From Arcobacter sp. EP1 (lineage in GTDB: Bacteria > Campylobacterota > Campylobacteria > Campylobacterales > Arcobacteraceae), in the NCBI GenBank assembly GCA_001655195.1, contig LPNY01000021.1:93035-157034 (forward strand): a stretch of DNA of 64,000 bases, given 5' to 3'. The position numbers were made by a program, and so were the translations under genes. Shown here one piece after another: positions 43,721-53,472 of this stretch (position 1 is the first letter of the stretch; every line of letters begins with the position of its first letter). The notes below the pieces were generated by a model. The model did no database searches and was not told the DNA's origin. It was given only the letters and a program-made list of their open reading frames with translations.

Positions 43721-44044
43721 TTAATCTCCGCCACCGCCAGAATCTCCACCAAAAGAATCTCCCGAATACGAACTTGAACTACCATCAGAGCCTGATGTAG
43801 CTCCATGAAATTCCCAAAAAGCATACCATTTAACTGCATCACCACTGCCTCTATTTTCTCTATAAAACTTACCTATTTGGTATAAAACAACTAAACCTCC
43901 AATAATTGGAACAACTATAATAAACATTGTTTTTGTAAATAATTCTGCACCACTATAAAGTAAGTCATTTCTATGTAAAACTACAATAGACGCAATATCA
44001 ATTGTAAATGTTAAAATTAAAAACCATGTCAATAACGAATTCAT
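43721..44044 (-). CDS. Small membrane protein with Ser/Gly-rich tail
   Basis: This 107-residue protein has two hydrophobic segments (about residues 5-25 and 38-60), a short charged loop, and a low-complexity tail rich in Ser, Gly and Asp, ending SGGGGD. An AAGGGA site precedes the ATG. The tail resembles the glycine-rich ends of some membrane stress proteins, but I cannot name a family. Confidence 0.65.
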   Translation of the reverse strand: MNSLLTWFLILTFTIDIASIVVLHRNDLLYSGAELFTKTMFIIVVPIIGGLVVLYQIGKFYRENRGSGDAVKWYAFWEFHGATSGSDGSSSSYSGDSFGGDSGGGGD

Positions 44045-44229
44045 GAAGTCCCTTTATACGTAATTAAAATATTTTATCAAATTTTCGTCATATTTTCTGT
44101 CACAAAAACAGGAAATTCATATTTTTGTAAAGGTCAATGAAAAAAGGAAAATTTGCGAAGGAGTTACCAAATAGGTAATGACTGAGTTAATTTTTCTTTA
44201 TGAAGCAGAGATTTGCAAAAAGATGGATT

Positions 44230-44421
44230 TTATGTATATTCTTTAATTAATTCAGGCATTTTTTCAGCTATTTCTTTGAAGTCGTATTCAAAACTTTTCA
44301 CTACCGCTTGATACAACTCATGCTCTTTATATCGCGCATGCCATTTTGGCTCTTTGTTTTCATAAAAATTATAATACTCATACCGTAATCGATAGGCATC
44401 TTTTAGTTGTTTTTCATTCAT
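44230..44421 (-). CDS. Small soluble protein, unknown
   Basis: The 63-residue protein is rich in Tyr, Glu and Lys and appears helical. A good AGGAAA ribosome site precedes the ATG. It has no membrane segment or known motif. It lies downstream of the rpsR terminator in the same direction. Confidence 0.6.
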   Translation of the reverse strand: MNEKQLKDAYRLRYEYYNFYENKEPKWHARYKEHELYQAVVKSFEYDFKEIAEKMPELIKEYT

Positions 44422-44441
44422 CTACTGTTTCCTATGCATAA

Positions 44442-44473
44442 AAAAAGGGAAGATGAAAACATCTTCCCTTTTT
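44442..44473 (-). terminator. Terminator of the rpsF-ssb-rpsR operon
   Basis: A perfect 14-bp stem with A/T flanks (AAAAAGGGAAGATG / CATCTTCCCTTTTT) and an AAAA loop ends in a run of T on both strands, so it can work in both directions. It is 19 nt after the rpsR stop. Confidence 0.9.
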
Positions 44474-44491
44474 AACTATTTATAACAGTTA

Positions 44492-44752
44492 CTAGAATCT
44501 ACTATATGCAGCGTCTGTAACGTTTTTAGTATCAACAATGTATGGAACTAGTGCCATGTGTCTAGCTCTTTTAATTGCTTTTTCTACCATCTCTTGAGAG
44601 TTCTTAGAGTTACCAGTTAATCTTCTTGGCATAATCTTTCCTCTCTCACTCATTGACATTTTTAATAAGTCAGCGTTTTTGTAATCTACGAATTCAATTT
44701 TCATTTCCGTATATTTACAATATTTTTTTCCGTATTTTCTTCTTTCAGCCAT
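44492..44752 (-). CDS. rpsR: Ribosomal protein S18
   Basis: S18 (86 residues) is a small-subunit protein. The segments [19 protein letters not shown] and [11 protein letters not shown] are diagnostic. It ends the rpsF-ssb-rpsR operon and starts 17 nt after the ssb stop. Confidence 0.97.
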   Translation of the reverse strand: MAERRKYGKKYCKYTEMKIEFVDYKNADLLKMSMSERGKIMPRRLTGNSKNSQEMVEKAIKRARHMALVPYIVDTKNVTDAAYSRF

Positions 44753-44769
44753 CTATTTTTCCTTATATC

Positions 44770-45285
44770 CTAGAAAGGTATTTCATCTTCATCAATATTT
44801 ATTTCAGGTATTTTGTGCTCTTGCGGTCGCGCTTGAGCTTGCATACCACCTTGATTTGGTTGAGAATAGTTATTTTGCTGTGCTGGTTGTTGGTTGTACT
44901 GTGGTTGTGGTTGAGAATAACCACCATCCATCGGTGCTCCACCAGCTGACGCTGAATCTGCTTTTGAATCTAACATTTTCATCGTATCAACTCGTAAAGA
45001 GTGTTTACTTCTGTTAGTTCCATCTTGTGCAGTCCATTGTTCTAATACAAGCCTACCCTCTAATAAAACTTTAGAACCTTTTCGTAAGTATTGGTTAGCA
45101 ACTTCAGCACTTCTTCCAAAAATATTAAAATCTAAAAAACATACTTCGTCTTTTTGTTCACCAGTTGAAGTTTTGTACTTATATGACGTTGCAATTGCAG
45201 ATTTTGCGATTGCTGCTCCACTTGGTAAATATCGTAATTCAATATCTCGGGTAAGATTTCCTACCATTACTACTTTGTTATACAT
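44770..45285 (-). CDS. ssb: Single-stranded DNA-binding protein
   Basis: SSB (171 residues) has an N-terminal OB fold (about residues 1-110: MYNKVVMVGNLTRDIELRY), a flexible Gln/Asn/Pro-rich linker (about 118-155) and the acidic tail DEDEIPF that binds replication and repair proteins. Its place between rpsF and rpsR is conserved in many bacteria. Confidence 0.97.
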   Translation of the reverse strand: MYNKVVMVGNLTRDIELRYLPSGAAIAKSAIATSYKYKTSTGEQKDEVCFLDFNIFGRSAEVANQYLRKGSKVLLEGRLVLEQWTAQDGTNRSKHSLRVDTMKMLDSKADSASAGGAPMDGGYSQPQPQYNQQPAQQNNYSQPNQGGMQAQARPQEHKIPEINIDEDEIPF

Positions 45286-45308
45286 ACTTGGTTCCTATAA
45301 ACTTTTAA

Positions 45309-45662
45309 TTAGTTTGCTTTTTTAGCAGCCTCATCGCTCATTTTAGTCCATGCAGCGATTTCTTTTTTATTCTCATATTTAATAAAAATGAATCTTAAAA
45401 TGTTTTCGTTGATTCTATAGTTTCTCTCAAGCTCTAAAATAGATGCTGTTGGAGCCTTGAAGTATGCTACGAAGTAGTAACCTCTTTTGTTTTTTTCAAT
45501 TTCATATGCTAGTTGTCTTGTTCCCATATCATCGCATGCAACAATTTCACCACCATTTTTAACGATGTTTGATTTAACTAACTCAATTTGTGCTTGAGTC
45601 TCTTCTTCTGTAAGCGTAGGCTTAACAATAAACATTGTTTCGTAATGTTTAGCTTTTGACAT
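45309..45662 (-). CDS. rpsF: Ribosomal protein S6
   Basis: S6 (117 residues) binds S18 in the small subunit. It has the pattern [11 protein letters not shown] and [19 protein letters not shown], with a C-terminal lysine-rich tail. It is the first gene of the rpsF-ssb-rpsR operon, with a GGAG-type site upstream. Confidence 0.95.
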   Translation of the reverse strand: MSKAKHYETMFIVKPTLTEEETQAQIELVKSNIVKNGGEIVACDDMGTRQLAYEIEKNKRGYYFVAYFKAPTASILELERNYRINENILRFIFIKYENKKEIAAWTKMSDEAAKKAN

Positions 45663-45731
45663 TTAATCTCCTCTTAGTTTTCGCCGGTATTTTTACAAAT
45701 ATCAGCAAGGTTTTTTATAAAGTCTGTGATT

Positions 45732-46712
45732 TTAGCTAAAGGTAACTGAAAATTTTCTGAGACTTGCTTGCATATAGGCATTGGTATCATTAATTTTTGA
45801 GGATTTAAGTTCGAGCTCTAATGCATTTAGAAATTCAAACATCTCTAAAAACTGTTCAGGCTTAATACCAATTGCAAGACGTGTTTTCTTTTCCCATACA
45901 GGTTTTGGTGGAACAAACCCTAAAATTTCTTTTGCATTGGGAACACCCACTGTTCTTGCATAAGCGCTTATCATAAAAAGTTGTTGTACAAAAGCAGTGA
46001 TTTGGGTTGTGAGGTAGACTTCATTGATACCCTCTTCTAGTAGAAAGTATAAATCTTTTGAGATAGATGCTCCTGAGACTAGATTAAACAAAAACTCTTC
46101 TAAAGAGACACTTCCTATTCCAAAACAGTGTTTCTCAACAACTTTTGGAGAGATTGGTTCATCTAAAATAGCTAATTTATCCAAGTCATTCATACATAAA
46201 GATAAATCATTACGGTGCATAAAATAGAGGTGATTCAGTGCAGAAACTTCATAATCAATTTGTAATTGTTGTGCTTTTTGTTCTAACATTTTTATGGCTT
46301 CATTGGCATATGGAGTAAACATACGAACACTTACTGCATTGAGTTTTGTCGTAAAATAACCACCCATAGTTTTAAAATCACTATCTCCTAAACATGCAAA
46401 GATAAGCGTTGAATCAGGATTAGAATTTGCTGCTTGGATGAGTTCAGTTGTCTCTTTTTTGTTGAGTTTCTTTTCTAACTTAATGAGTAAAATATTATTA
46501 GAAGCAAACAATGAGGATTGCAAAAGTTTATCTTTTGCATATTTAAAATTGTAATCATCAAAATAGACCTTTTCAATTTCATCTGCAGCCCCACGCGATA
46601 AAGCAACCATAGATGCATATTGTTCAATTAAAAAGTTGGACTGCCCATAAAACATATAGGCTTTAAAGGTTTTATTATTTTTGTAAAGATTATCAAATTC
46701 ATTTTTATACAT
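45732..46712 (-). CDS. holA: DNA polymerase III delta subunit
   Basis: The 326-residue protein fits the clamp-loader delta subunit. It begins with FKAYMFYGQSNFLIEQ, lacks a functional Walker A motif as expected for delta, and has the C-terminal helical region with VSLEEFLFNLVSG. HolA opens the sliding clamp in the clamp loader. Sequence conservation is low, but the place upstream of rpsF matches other Campylobacterota as I recall. Confidence 0.82.
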   Translation of the reverse strand: MYKNEFDNLYKNNKTFKAYMFYGQSNFLIEQYASMVALSRGAADEIEKVYFDDYNFKYAKDKLLQSSLFASNNILLIKLEKKLNKKETTELIQAANSNPDSTLIFACLGDSDFKTMGGYFTTKLNAVSVRMFTPYANEAIKMLEQKAQQLQIDYEVSALNHLYFMHRNDLSLCMNDLDKLAILDEPISPKVVEKHCFGIGSVSLEEFLFNLVSGASISKDLYFLLEEGINEVYLTTQITAFVQQLFMISAYARTVGVPNAKEILGFVPPKPVWEKKTRLAIGIKPEQFLEMFEFLNALELELKSSKINDTNAYMQASLRKFSVTFS

Positions 46713-46736
46713 ACGAAATAGTATCTAAACATTGGT

Positions 46737-46742
46737 TATAAT
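46737..46742 (+). promoter_or_regulatory. -10 element (TATAAT) for DsrE-like gene
   Basis: A perfect TATAAT lies 37 nt upstream of the start at 46780. Confidence 0.5.
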
Positions 46743-46779
46743 TATATTTGACTCTGAGTAAATATGACAAAGGATTTTT

Positions 46780-47118
46780 ATGCAAAAAGAAGCAAAAATT
46801 TTATGGACAACCGATAATAAAGAGACAGCAATGAATATGGTACTTCTATATGCACACAATGCAAAACTAAAAGGCTGGATGCAAGAGGTTACTGTACTCG
46901 TTTGGGGAGCGTCTCAAAAACTCATTAATGAGGATAAAGAGATACAAGAAAAAGTAAAAGCAATGATAAGAGATGGTGTTAAGGTCGTAGCCTGTCTAAA
47001 ATGTGCAGATAATATGGAAATCACCCAAGGATTAAACGCCTGTAACATTGATGTTTTTTATACAGGTGAATTGTTAACCCAATGGATACAATCAGGAGAG
47101 ACCATTATTTCGGTTTAG
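46780..47118 (+). CDS. DsrE-like small protein
   Basis: This 112-residue protein has the alternating helix/strand pattern of the DsrE/DsrF family: ILWTTDNKETAMNMVLLY, then VTVLVWGASQKLI and VVACLKCADNM. Family members handle sulfur or have unknown functions; the CLKC cysteines could be relevant. An AAAGGAT site precedes the ATG. fliW begins 62 nt after it on the same strand. Confidence 0.75.
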   Translation: MQKEAKILWTTDNKETAMNMVLLYAHNAKLKGWMQEVTVLVWGASQKLINEDKEIQEKVKAMIRDGVKVVACLKCADNMEITQGLNACNIDVFYTGELLTQWIQSGETIISV

Positions 47119-47180
47119 TAAATAAATCAAAACTTAAGGTCTCTTCCAATACACTTAACAATCTATTTAAAAGGGTATGC

Positions 47181-47555
47181 ATGTACGAAATAAAATCATC
47201 AATTTTAGGTTTTGAAGACTATAAAAAAATAGAGATAGAAGCTTTTGATAACTTTTTTTCAATCATTCAATTTGACAAAGAAAAAACTATTAGTATGAAC
47301 ATTGCCAACGCAAAATACCTTCAAAATATCAATATAAATTTACAAGATAATATTTTAGAACAACTTAATTGTGAAGATATCAAGCAGCTTGATATTTACT
47401 TTACTATGGTTATTCAAGAGCCTATTGAAGACTCTGTTATCAATTTAGGTGCCCCTATTATTATCAATGAAAATAAAAAACTCTTGGGGCAATTTATTGT
47501 TGAAGATAGCAGACTTTTTAGAATGTGTACTATCAAAGATATTAGTACTTTATAG
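47181..47555 (+). CDS. fliW: Flagellar assembly factor FliW
   Basis: FliW (124 residues) binds flagellin and antagonises CsrA, linking flagellin level to its translation. The N-terminal YEIKSSILGFEDYKKIEI, the central VIQEPIEDSVINLGAPIIIN, and the length fit. The start at 47181 has an AAAGGG site; the frame is open further upstream to 47082, but that part overlaps the DsrE-like gene and is not family-like. No csrA is visible. It overlaps the convergent rnr by 14 nt. Confidence 0.9.
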   Translation: MYEIKSSILGFEDYKKIEIEAFDNFFSIIQFDKEKTISMNIANAKYLQNININLQDNILEQLNCEDIKQLDIYFTMVIQEPIEDSVINLGAPIIINENKKLLGQFIVEDSRLFRMCTIKDISTL

Positions 47556-49398
47556 AAGCAACTATCTTTTTACTGACAATATCAACATCTTTTAACACCA
47601 CTTTTAATTTTGTAAAGAGTTTTTGTCCTTTAAAGTTATCAATTTGTACACGAAGTCCTGGCATCTCTTGATAAAATTTTGCTAACCCTCGCTCTTCATC
47701 GACAACTTGTGCTTTAAACGCTTCTCCAATATGTTCTTTTGCCCATCGTGCATATTTACGTGCTTCTAAATCCCACACTAACATGTCTACTTTTCGTTCT
47801 TGTTTTGAAATATGGTCACACACCTCATCAATACCCGAAGGCACTTTTTTTGTTTTTAACATACGATGTAGTACCAAATCAGAGTATCGCCGTATTGGTG
47901 ACGTAAAATGAGAATAGGATTTAAATCCTAAACCAAAGTGCCCTAAATTTTTTGAGCTATATTTAGCTTGTGTTTGAGATTGAATGATTAACTCATCAAC
48001 CTCTTCCCGTAACACAGAATCTTTTGCTCTATCTTGAATATGAGTAATAGTTTCATGAACACTGCCTTTGATTTTTGCTTTAATCCCTAATAAATTCACA
48101 TCATCAATAAGTTTGGAAATAGCTTGCAATGAAGGCTCATCATGAATACGATAAATACCCACTGTGCTTACTTTTTTGCTCGCTTCTATATTTGCAAGTA
48201 ACATACACTCTTCAATAAGTTGGTGAGAAGCCGTAGAGGTTTCTGTTACAATAGCTTCCACTTTTTGGTTCTTATTCAGTTGTAATCGATACTCCACCGT
48301 CCTAAAATCATATCCATGAAACAGTCGTTTTCTTCTAATATCTTTTGTCACTTCATATAAAGGAATAATATAATCAAAGATTCTATCTTCAATCTGAGTG
48401 CGTTTTTTTAATGCTCCTTCTAATAAACTATCAATATGCTCATAAGAGAACTTTTTATGAGAATTTATAATTGCCTCAAAAAGTTCTGATTTTTTGACAC
48501 TGTTTTTTTCATCTAAATAGATTTTAAAAACATATGCATAACGGTTCACACCCTCTTTTAATGAACACATCTCTTCGCTTAGTTCATTGGGTAGCATTGG
48601 TAAAACTTTATTAGGTAAATAGATAGATGTGGACTTTAAATAAGCCGCTTTGTCTAATGGCGTTTCCTCTTGTACATAATAAGATACATCTGCAATTGCC
48701 ACATAAATTGCGTGTTCTTCATTATCGTAATAAATAGCATCATCATGATCTTTTGCGCTAGCTGGGTCAATAGTACAAAATGCCAAATGGGTTAAATCAA
48801 CTCTTTGGTTACTATCATCCATTTTGGCATCAATATCAAATGTTTCATCAAGCCTAAAGGCTTCATTATATAAATGTAAAGAGATCTTTTCATCAACACT
48901 AGGATCAAAAATATTTCCAATCATCTCTAAAATCTCATGGGTCTTAGAGTTCATTAAACAGACATCACCCTCTTTAAGTTGAGGAAACTTCTGTTTAATA
49001 TGCTCTAAACAGATTGATTCTTTTACAGTATGTAATTTGTTTTTGTGCATATAAAGCAATAAACTATGTTCACTGCTATCTAATACACGTACTACTTTCC
49101 CTTTTGACTTTACGCGGGGGTTAAAGGTACGTTTTACTAAAACAAGATCGTTATCATATGCCCCATTAAGAGATTCAAAATCCAACCTCATATTTTTGTG
49201 TACGTTATCTAAATCTTCTAAAACTGCATGTTTATTCTCTACTTTTAGTACCCCTACACGGTATTTTGTATTCAAACAATAATCGTTCTCTTCTTGTACA
49301 ACAATCTTTTCATCTAAAAATGTTTGTAAATATGTAAGTTCTTCTTCACTAAAATTTTGTTTCTTTTTTAATAATTTATTAAATAATTTTTTTATCAT
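47542..49398 (-). CDS. rnr: Ribonuclease R (RNB family exoribonuclease)
   Basis: The 618-residue protein degrades RNA 3' to 5'. The RNB catalytic segment is visible (IDPASAKDHDDAIYY, with the Asp residues, then VAIADVSYYV), as is HFTSPIRRYSDLVLHR near the C-terminus. A cold-shock-like domain precedes it. It is shorter than E. coli RNase R and lacks the extended tails, as in epsilon relatives. It is next to ilvC in C. jejuni as I recall, here separated by a binding protein and kinase. Confidence 0.95.
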   Translation of the reverse strand: MIKKLFNKLLKKKQNFSEEELTYLQTFLDEKIVVQEENDYCLNTKYRVGVLKVENKHAVLEDLDNVHKNMRLDFESLNGAYDNDLVLVKRTFNPRVKSKGKVVRVLDSSEHSLLLYMHKNKLHTVKESICLEHIKQKFPQLKEGDVCLMNSKTHEILEMIGNIFDPSVDEKISLHLYNEAFRLDETFDIDAKMDDSNQRVDLTHLAFCTIDPASAKDHDDAIYYDNEEHAIYVAIADVSYYVQEETPLDKAAYLKSTSIYLPNKVLPMLPNELSEEMCSLKEGVNRYAYVFKIYLDEKNSVKKSELFEAIINSHKKFSYEHIDSLLEGALKKRTQIEDRIFDYIIPLYEVTKDIRRKRLFHGYDFRTVEYRLQLNKNQKVEAIVTETSTASHQLIEECMLLANIEASKKVSTVGIYRIHDEPSLQAISKLIDDVNLLGIKAKIKGSVHETITHIQDRAKDSVLREEVDELIIQSQTQAKYSSKNLGHFGLGFKSYSHFTSPIRRYSDLVLHRMLKTKKVPSGIDEVCDHISKQERKVDMLVWDLEARKYARWAKEHIGEAFKAQVVDEERGLAKFYQEMPGLRVQIDNFKGQKLFTKLKVVLKDVDIVSKKIVASIKY

Positions 49399-49507
49399 TT
49401 TTTACCTTATCTTTAATCACTATATATTATAATAACTAATACCAAATTAAAAGCCATGGTGATTTAATATGGCAATTCTTCTGGTAACTTAAATTTCAAG
49501 GATGGGG

Positions 49508-50263
49508 ATGAAATTTAAAACACTACTACTATTAACACTATTTTACACTTTTTTAAATGCAAATCCAAAACCAACGCTTATTTTTTATTGCGGTATTACT
49601 ATGGTAAAACCTATCAAAGAGATGGCAAAAGTTATTGAAAAAAAACACAACTGTACTATTAAAATCTCTCAAGGAGGTTCTCAAGACCTCTATGATGCCA
49701 TTAAATATTCAAAAAGAGGTGATTTGTATCTTCCAGGTAGTAACTCTTATCGTATAAAAAATCTCAAAGATGGTTTTTTATTGGATACTCAATATATAGG
49801 GTATAACCAAGCAGCGATTTTTGTTCAAAAAAACAATCCTAAAAATATACAATCTCTTGATGCCCTAAGCAATAAAAACATTGCTTCTATTTTATGTAAC
49901 CCAAAATCTGGAAGCATTGGACAGATGACAAGTAAAATACTTACAAAGGCAAAAGGCGAAGAGTTTTTATTAAACGCTTATGATGATGCATCGCAAGTGG
50001 GTAGTGACTCCCGTAATCTAAACTATGCACTCATTAATAAACAAGCAGATGTAAGTATTAATTGGAAAGCAACAGCCTTGTGGGAGCAAAATAGCACCTA
50101 TATTGATACTATTGTATTAGATGAAACCATTGCACCTAAGAAAAAACTCTTTATCAATCTACTACGCTTTTCAAAACACCCTGAAATTGCTAAAAGTTTT
50201 ATGAAGTACGCTTCATCCAGTGAAGGTCAAGCAATCATGAAAAAATATGGGTTTTTAGACTAA
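49508..50263 (+). CDS. Periplasmic substrate-binding protein, kinase partner
   Basis: The 251-residue protein has a signal peptide (residues 1 to about 18) and a type 2 periplasmic binding fold of the ModA/AioX kind: LIFYCGITMVKPIKEMA, SQGGSQDLYDAI and the GDLYLPG segment. Such proteins bind oxyanions (molybdate, sulfate, phosphate, arsenite). No transporter genes follow. Instead the next gene, with 1-nt overlap, codes for a histidine kinase, so it probably acts as a ligand sensor rather than in uptake. The ATG at 49508 has a well-spaced AAGG site, unlike the one at 49502. Confidence 0.85.
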   Translation: MKFKTLLLLTLFYTFLNANPKPTLIFYCGITMVKPIKEMAKVIEKKHNCTIKISQGGSQDLYDAIKYSKRGDLYLPGSNSYRIKNLKDGFLLDTQYIGYNQAAIFVQKNNPKNIQSLDALSNKNIASILCNPKSGSIGQMTSKILTKAKGEEFLLNAYDDASQVGSDSRNLNYALINKQADVSINWKATALWEQNSTYIDTIVLDETIAPKKKLFINLLRFSKHPEIAKSFMKYASSSEGQAIMKKYGFLD

Positions 50264-52332
50264 TGGCAACATCAGGCAATACCTTGCGCCATTTAGGGCT
50301 ACTTTTGCTGGTCGGTATTTTTGGTATCCTTTTACTCATCGCAGTTAATCTGACGTTTACCAACCTACTTAATAAACTGGATACTCAAACCAATAATTTA
50401 GAAGCAAAAATTCAAATTGGAGAGTACATTGTTAATGACTTAAATAAAATACGCTCTAACTTTTATGAACTTGCTACTACAGCTTCTAATACATTTGCAA
50501 AAAACATTGTTCAAAAAAGAATAGATGCTCATTTAATGGAGATTGAAAAAGCCATCACCATTTTAAAAAATGGAGGAACACTTAAAAGAGTTATCCATCT
50601 AAATTTAGTAGAACAAGCGCAAACCATCAAATATATTACTTATAAAAAGAAAAACAAAAGTGAACTCTCTTTAGAAGCTATAGATTTAGAGCCTAAACTC
50701 TTAGAACTTAAAAAGATGAACCTATCAATATTGGAGCTTTTAGAAAAGCGCGACAATGCCATTCAAGAACAAGATAAAGAGAATTTCTTCAAACTGGCAA
50801 AACAGGTAAAACGTTTTTATAAAACAACTCCCTCATTTTTTATCCGCATTATTGAAAACACCAGTCGTCTGCTTTATGAAGGAGAACTTGAACTTCAAAT
50901 TTTACAAAAAAAAGTCACCAATCAAAAAGATAGTTATCTCTACTTAGAACTTATAATTATTTTTGTCATTATTTTGCTCATGATAATCTTTGGACTTATA
51001 ATTGCAAAACAGATTAATAAAAACAACAAAGATTTACTCTATTTTAACAAACAACTCAATCTTAAAATCAAAGAGTTAGAATCACAAGAAGCCTCCACCC
51101 GAGCCATCTTAGACGCGCAACCTAATATTGTAGTTGTTAGTAACGGTGAAGAGATGATAGATGCAAACTTAGCCCTAGTAGACTTTTTTGAAGGGTATGA
51201 TAGTTTTGAAGACTTTAAAGAGAAACACGCCTGTATTTGTGACTATTTTGAAGAGGTAAGTGAAGACTACATTGTTGATAAAGAGTATCCAGAGGGACTC
51301 TGGTTTGAGCATATTTTAGCCCATGAAGACAAAGTACATAAAGTTGTTATGCACAGTGGCGACGAGGTACACTACTTTACCATACAAGCATCAAAAAAAT
51401 TCATTAATGAAGATACCTTTATCATCATCATTGCACTCAATGACATTACAAAAGAGTTACTCATCCATGAAGAGCTTAAAGAGTTAAACAATAACTTAGA
51501 GAATATTGTTCAAGAAAAAACAAAAAAACTGCGTGACCTTAATGAAAATCTTGAACAAAAAATTATCATGGAGCTAGAAATTAGCCGTAAAAAAGACCAA
51601 AAGATGATACAACAGTCCCGTTTTGCCGCCATGGGAGAGATGATTGGAAACATTGCTCATCAGTGGAGACAACCCCTTTCTGCAATATCATCCACCTCTT
51701 CTAGTATGACCTTACAGATGGATTTAAAAATTGCTAAAGAGAATGAAGTAAAAGAAGCTTTCGCAAGTATCATCAAATATGTCGATTTTTTAGATCATAC
51801 TATTGAAGATTTTAGAGCCTTTTTCAAAAAAGATAAGAAGTCAGTTAACTTCAATATTATTAATATCATTGAAAATGCTTGTAACATCACCAAAGCTCTC
51901 TACAAAGATAACAATATCACGATTAGCAGTAAATATGAGAGCAAAAGTTTAATAACGAAAGGGTACCCAAATGAACTTGCACAAGTCCTTGTCAACATTT
52001 TAAACAATGCCAAAGACGCCCTAAATGAAAATAAAATCTATGATAAGCAAGTATACATTACTGCTTATGTCAAAGATGACATAACAGTTATAGAAATCCA
52101 CGATAACGCAGGGGGAATCCCTGATAATATTCTCACAAAAATATTTGACCCATATTTTACAACAAAACATCAAAGTCAAGGTACGGGTATAGGTCTATAT
52201 ATGAGTAAAGATATCATCGAAAAAAATATGCATGGTTCACTTAGCGTTAAAAATATGGCCTTTGAACTTGAGAAAAAAACCCACTATGGAGCTGCATTTA
52301 AAATTGAGCTTCCAAAATCAATCCATGAGTAG
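50263..52332 (+). CDS. Membrane histidine kinase coupled to the binding protein
   Basis: This 689-residue kinase has a membrane helix (about residues 10-30), a mostly helical periplasmic region (about 35-225), a second helix (about 228-248), a PAS-like region (about 275-400), a coiled coil, and the kinase core with His466 in HQWRQP. The N-box ILNNAKDAL and glycine boxes DNAGGI and GTGIGLYM are intact. The periplasmic helical region is suitable for contact with a ligand-loaded binding protein, as in AioX/AioS or TorT/TorS. Start and binding-protein stop share one base. No response regulator is adjacent. Confidence 0.9.
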   Translation: MATSGNTLRHLGLLLLVGIFGILLLIAVNLTFTNLLNKLDTQTNNLEAKIQIGEYIVNDLNKIRSNFYELATTASNTFAKNIVQKRIDAHLMEIEKAITILKNGGTLKRVIHLNLVEQAQTIKYITYKKKNKSELSLEAIDLEPKLLELKKMNLSILELLEKRDNAIQEQDKENFFKLAKQVKRFYKTTPSFFIRIIENTSRLLYEGELELQILQKKVTNQKDSYLYLELIIIFVIILLMIIFGLIIAKQINKNNKDLLYFNKQLNLKIKELESQEASTRAILDAQPNIVVVSNGEEMIDANLALVDFFEGYDSFEDFKEKHACICDYFEEVSEDYIVDKEYPEGLWFEHILAHEDKVHKVVMHSGDEVHYFTIQASKKFINEDTFIIIIALNDITKELLIHEELKELNNNLENIVQEKTKKLRDLNENLEQKIIMELEISRKKDQKMIQQSRFAAMGEMIGNIAHQWRQPLSAISSTSSSMTLQMDLKIAKENEVKEAFASIIKYVDFLDHTIEDFRAFFKKDKKSVNFNIINIIENACNITKALYKDNNITISSKYESKSLITKGYPNELAQVLVNILNNAKDALNENKIYDKQVYITAYVKDDITVIEIHDNAGGIPDNILTKIFDPYFTTKHQSQGTGIGLYMSKDIIEKNMHGSLSVKNMAFELEKKTHYGAAFKIELPKSIHE

Positions 52333-53427
<1,095 letters not shown>

Positions 53428-53438
53428 TTATAATAATT

Positions 53439-53460
53439 AAATGGGGCCTTGGCCTCATTT
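53439..53460 (+). terminator. Terminator of ilvC
   Basis: AAATG-G-GGCC and GGCC-T-CATTT pair over 10 bp (one G-T) with a TT turn, 12 nt after the ilvC stop. The T-run is short. Confidence 0.55.
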
Positions 53461-53472
53461 ATTATCACTTAC

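Noticed and set aside
44045-44229. Possible small RNA in the 185-bp gap between two small genes
   Set aside because: Only short, imperfect inverted repeats (for example GTTACC/GGTAAT) are seen, with no promoter and terminator pair.
47082-47180. Longer FliW start overlapping the DsrE-like gene
   Set aside because: The extra 33 codons do not resemble FliW, and an AAAGGG site marks the ATG at 47181.
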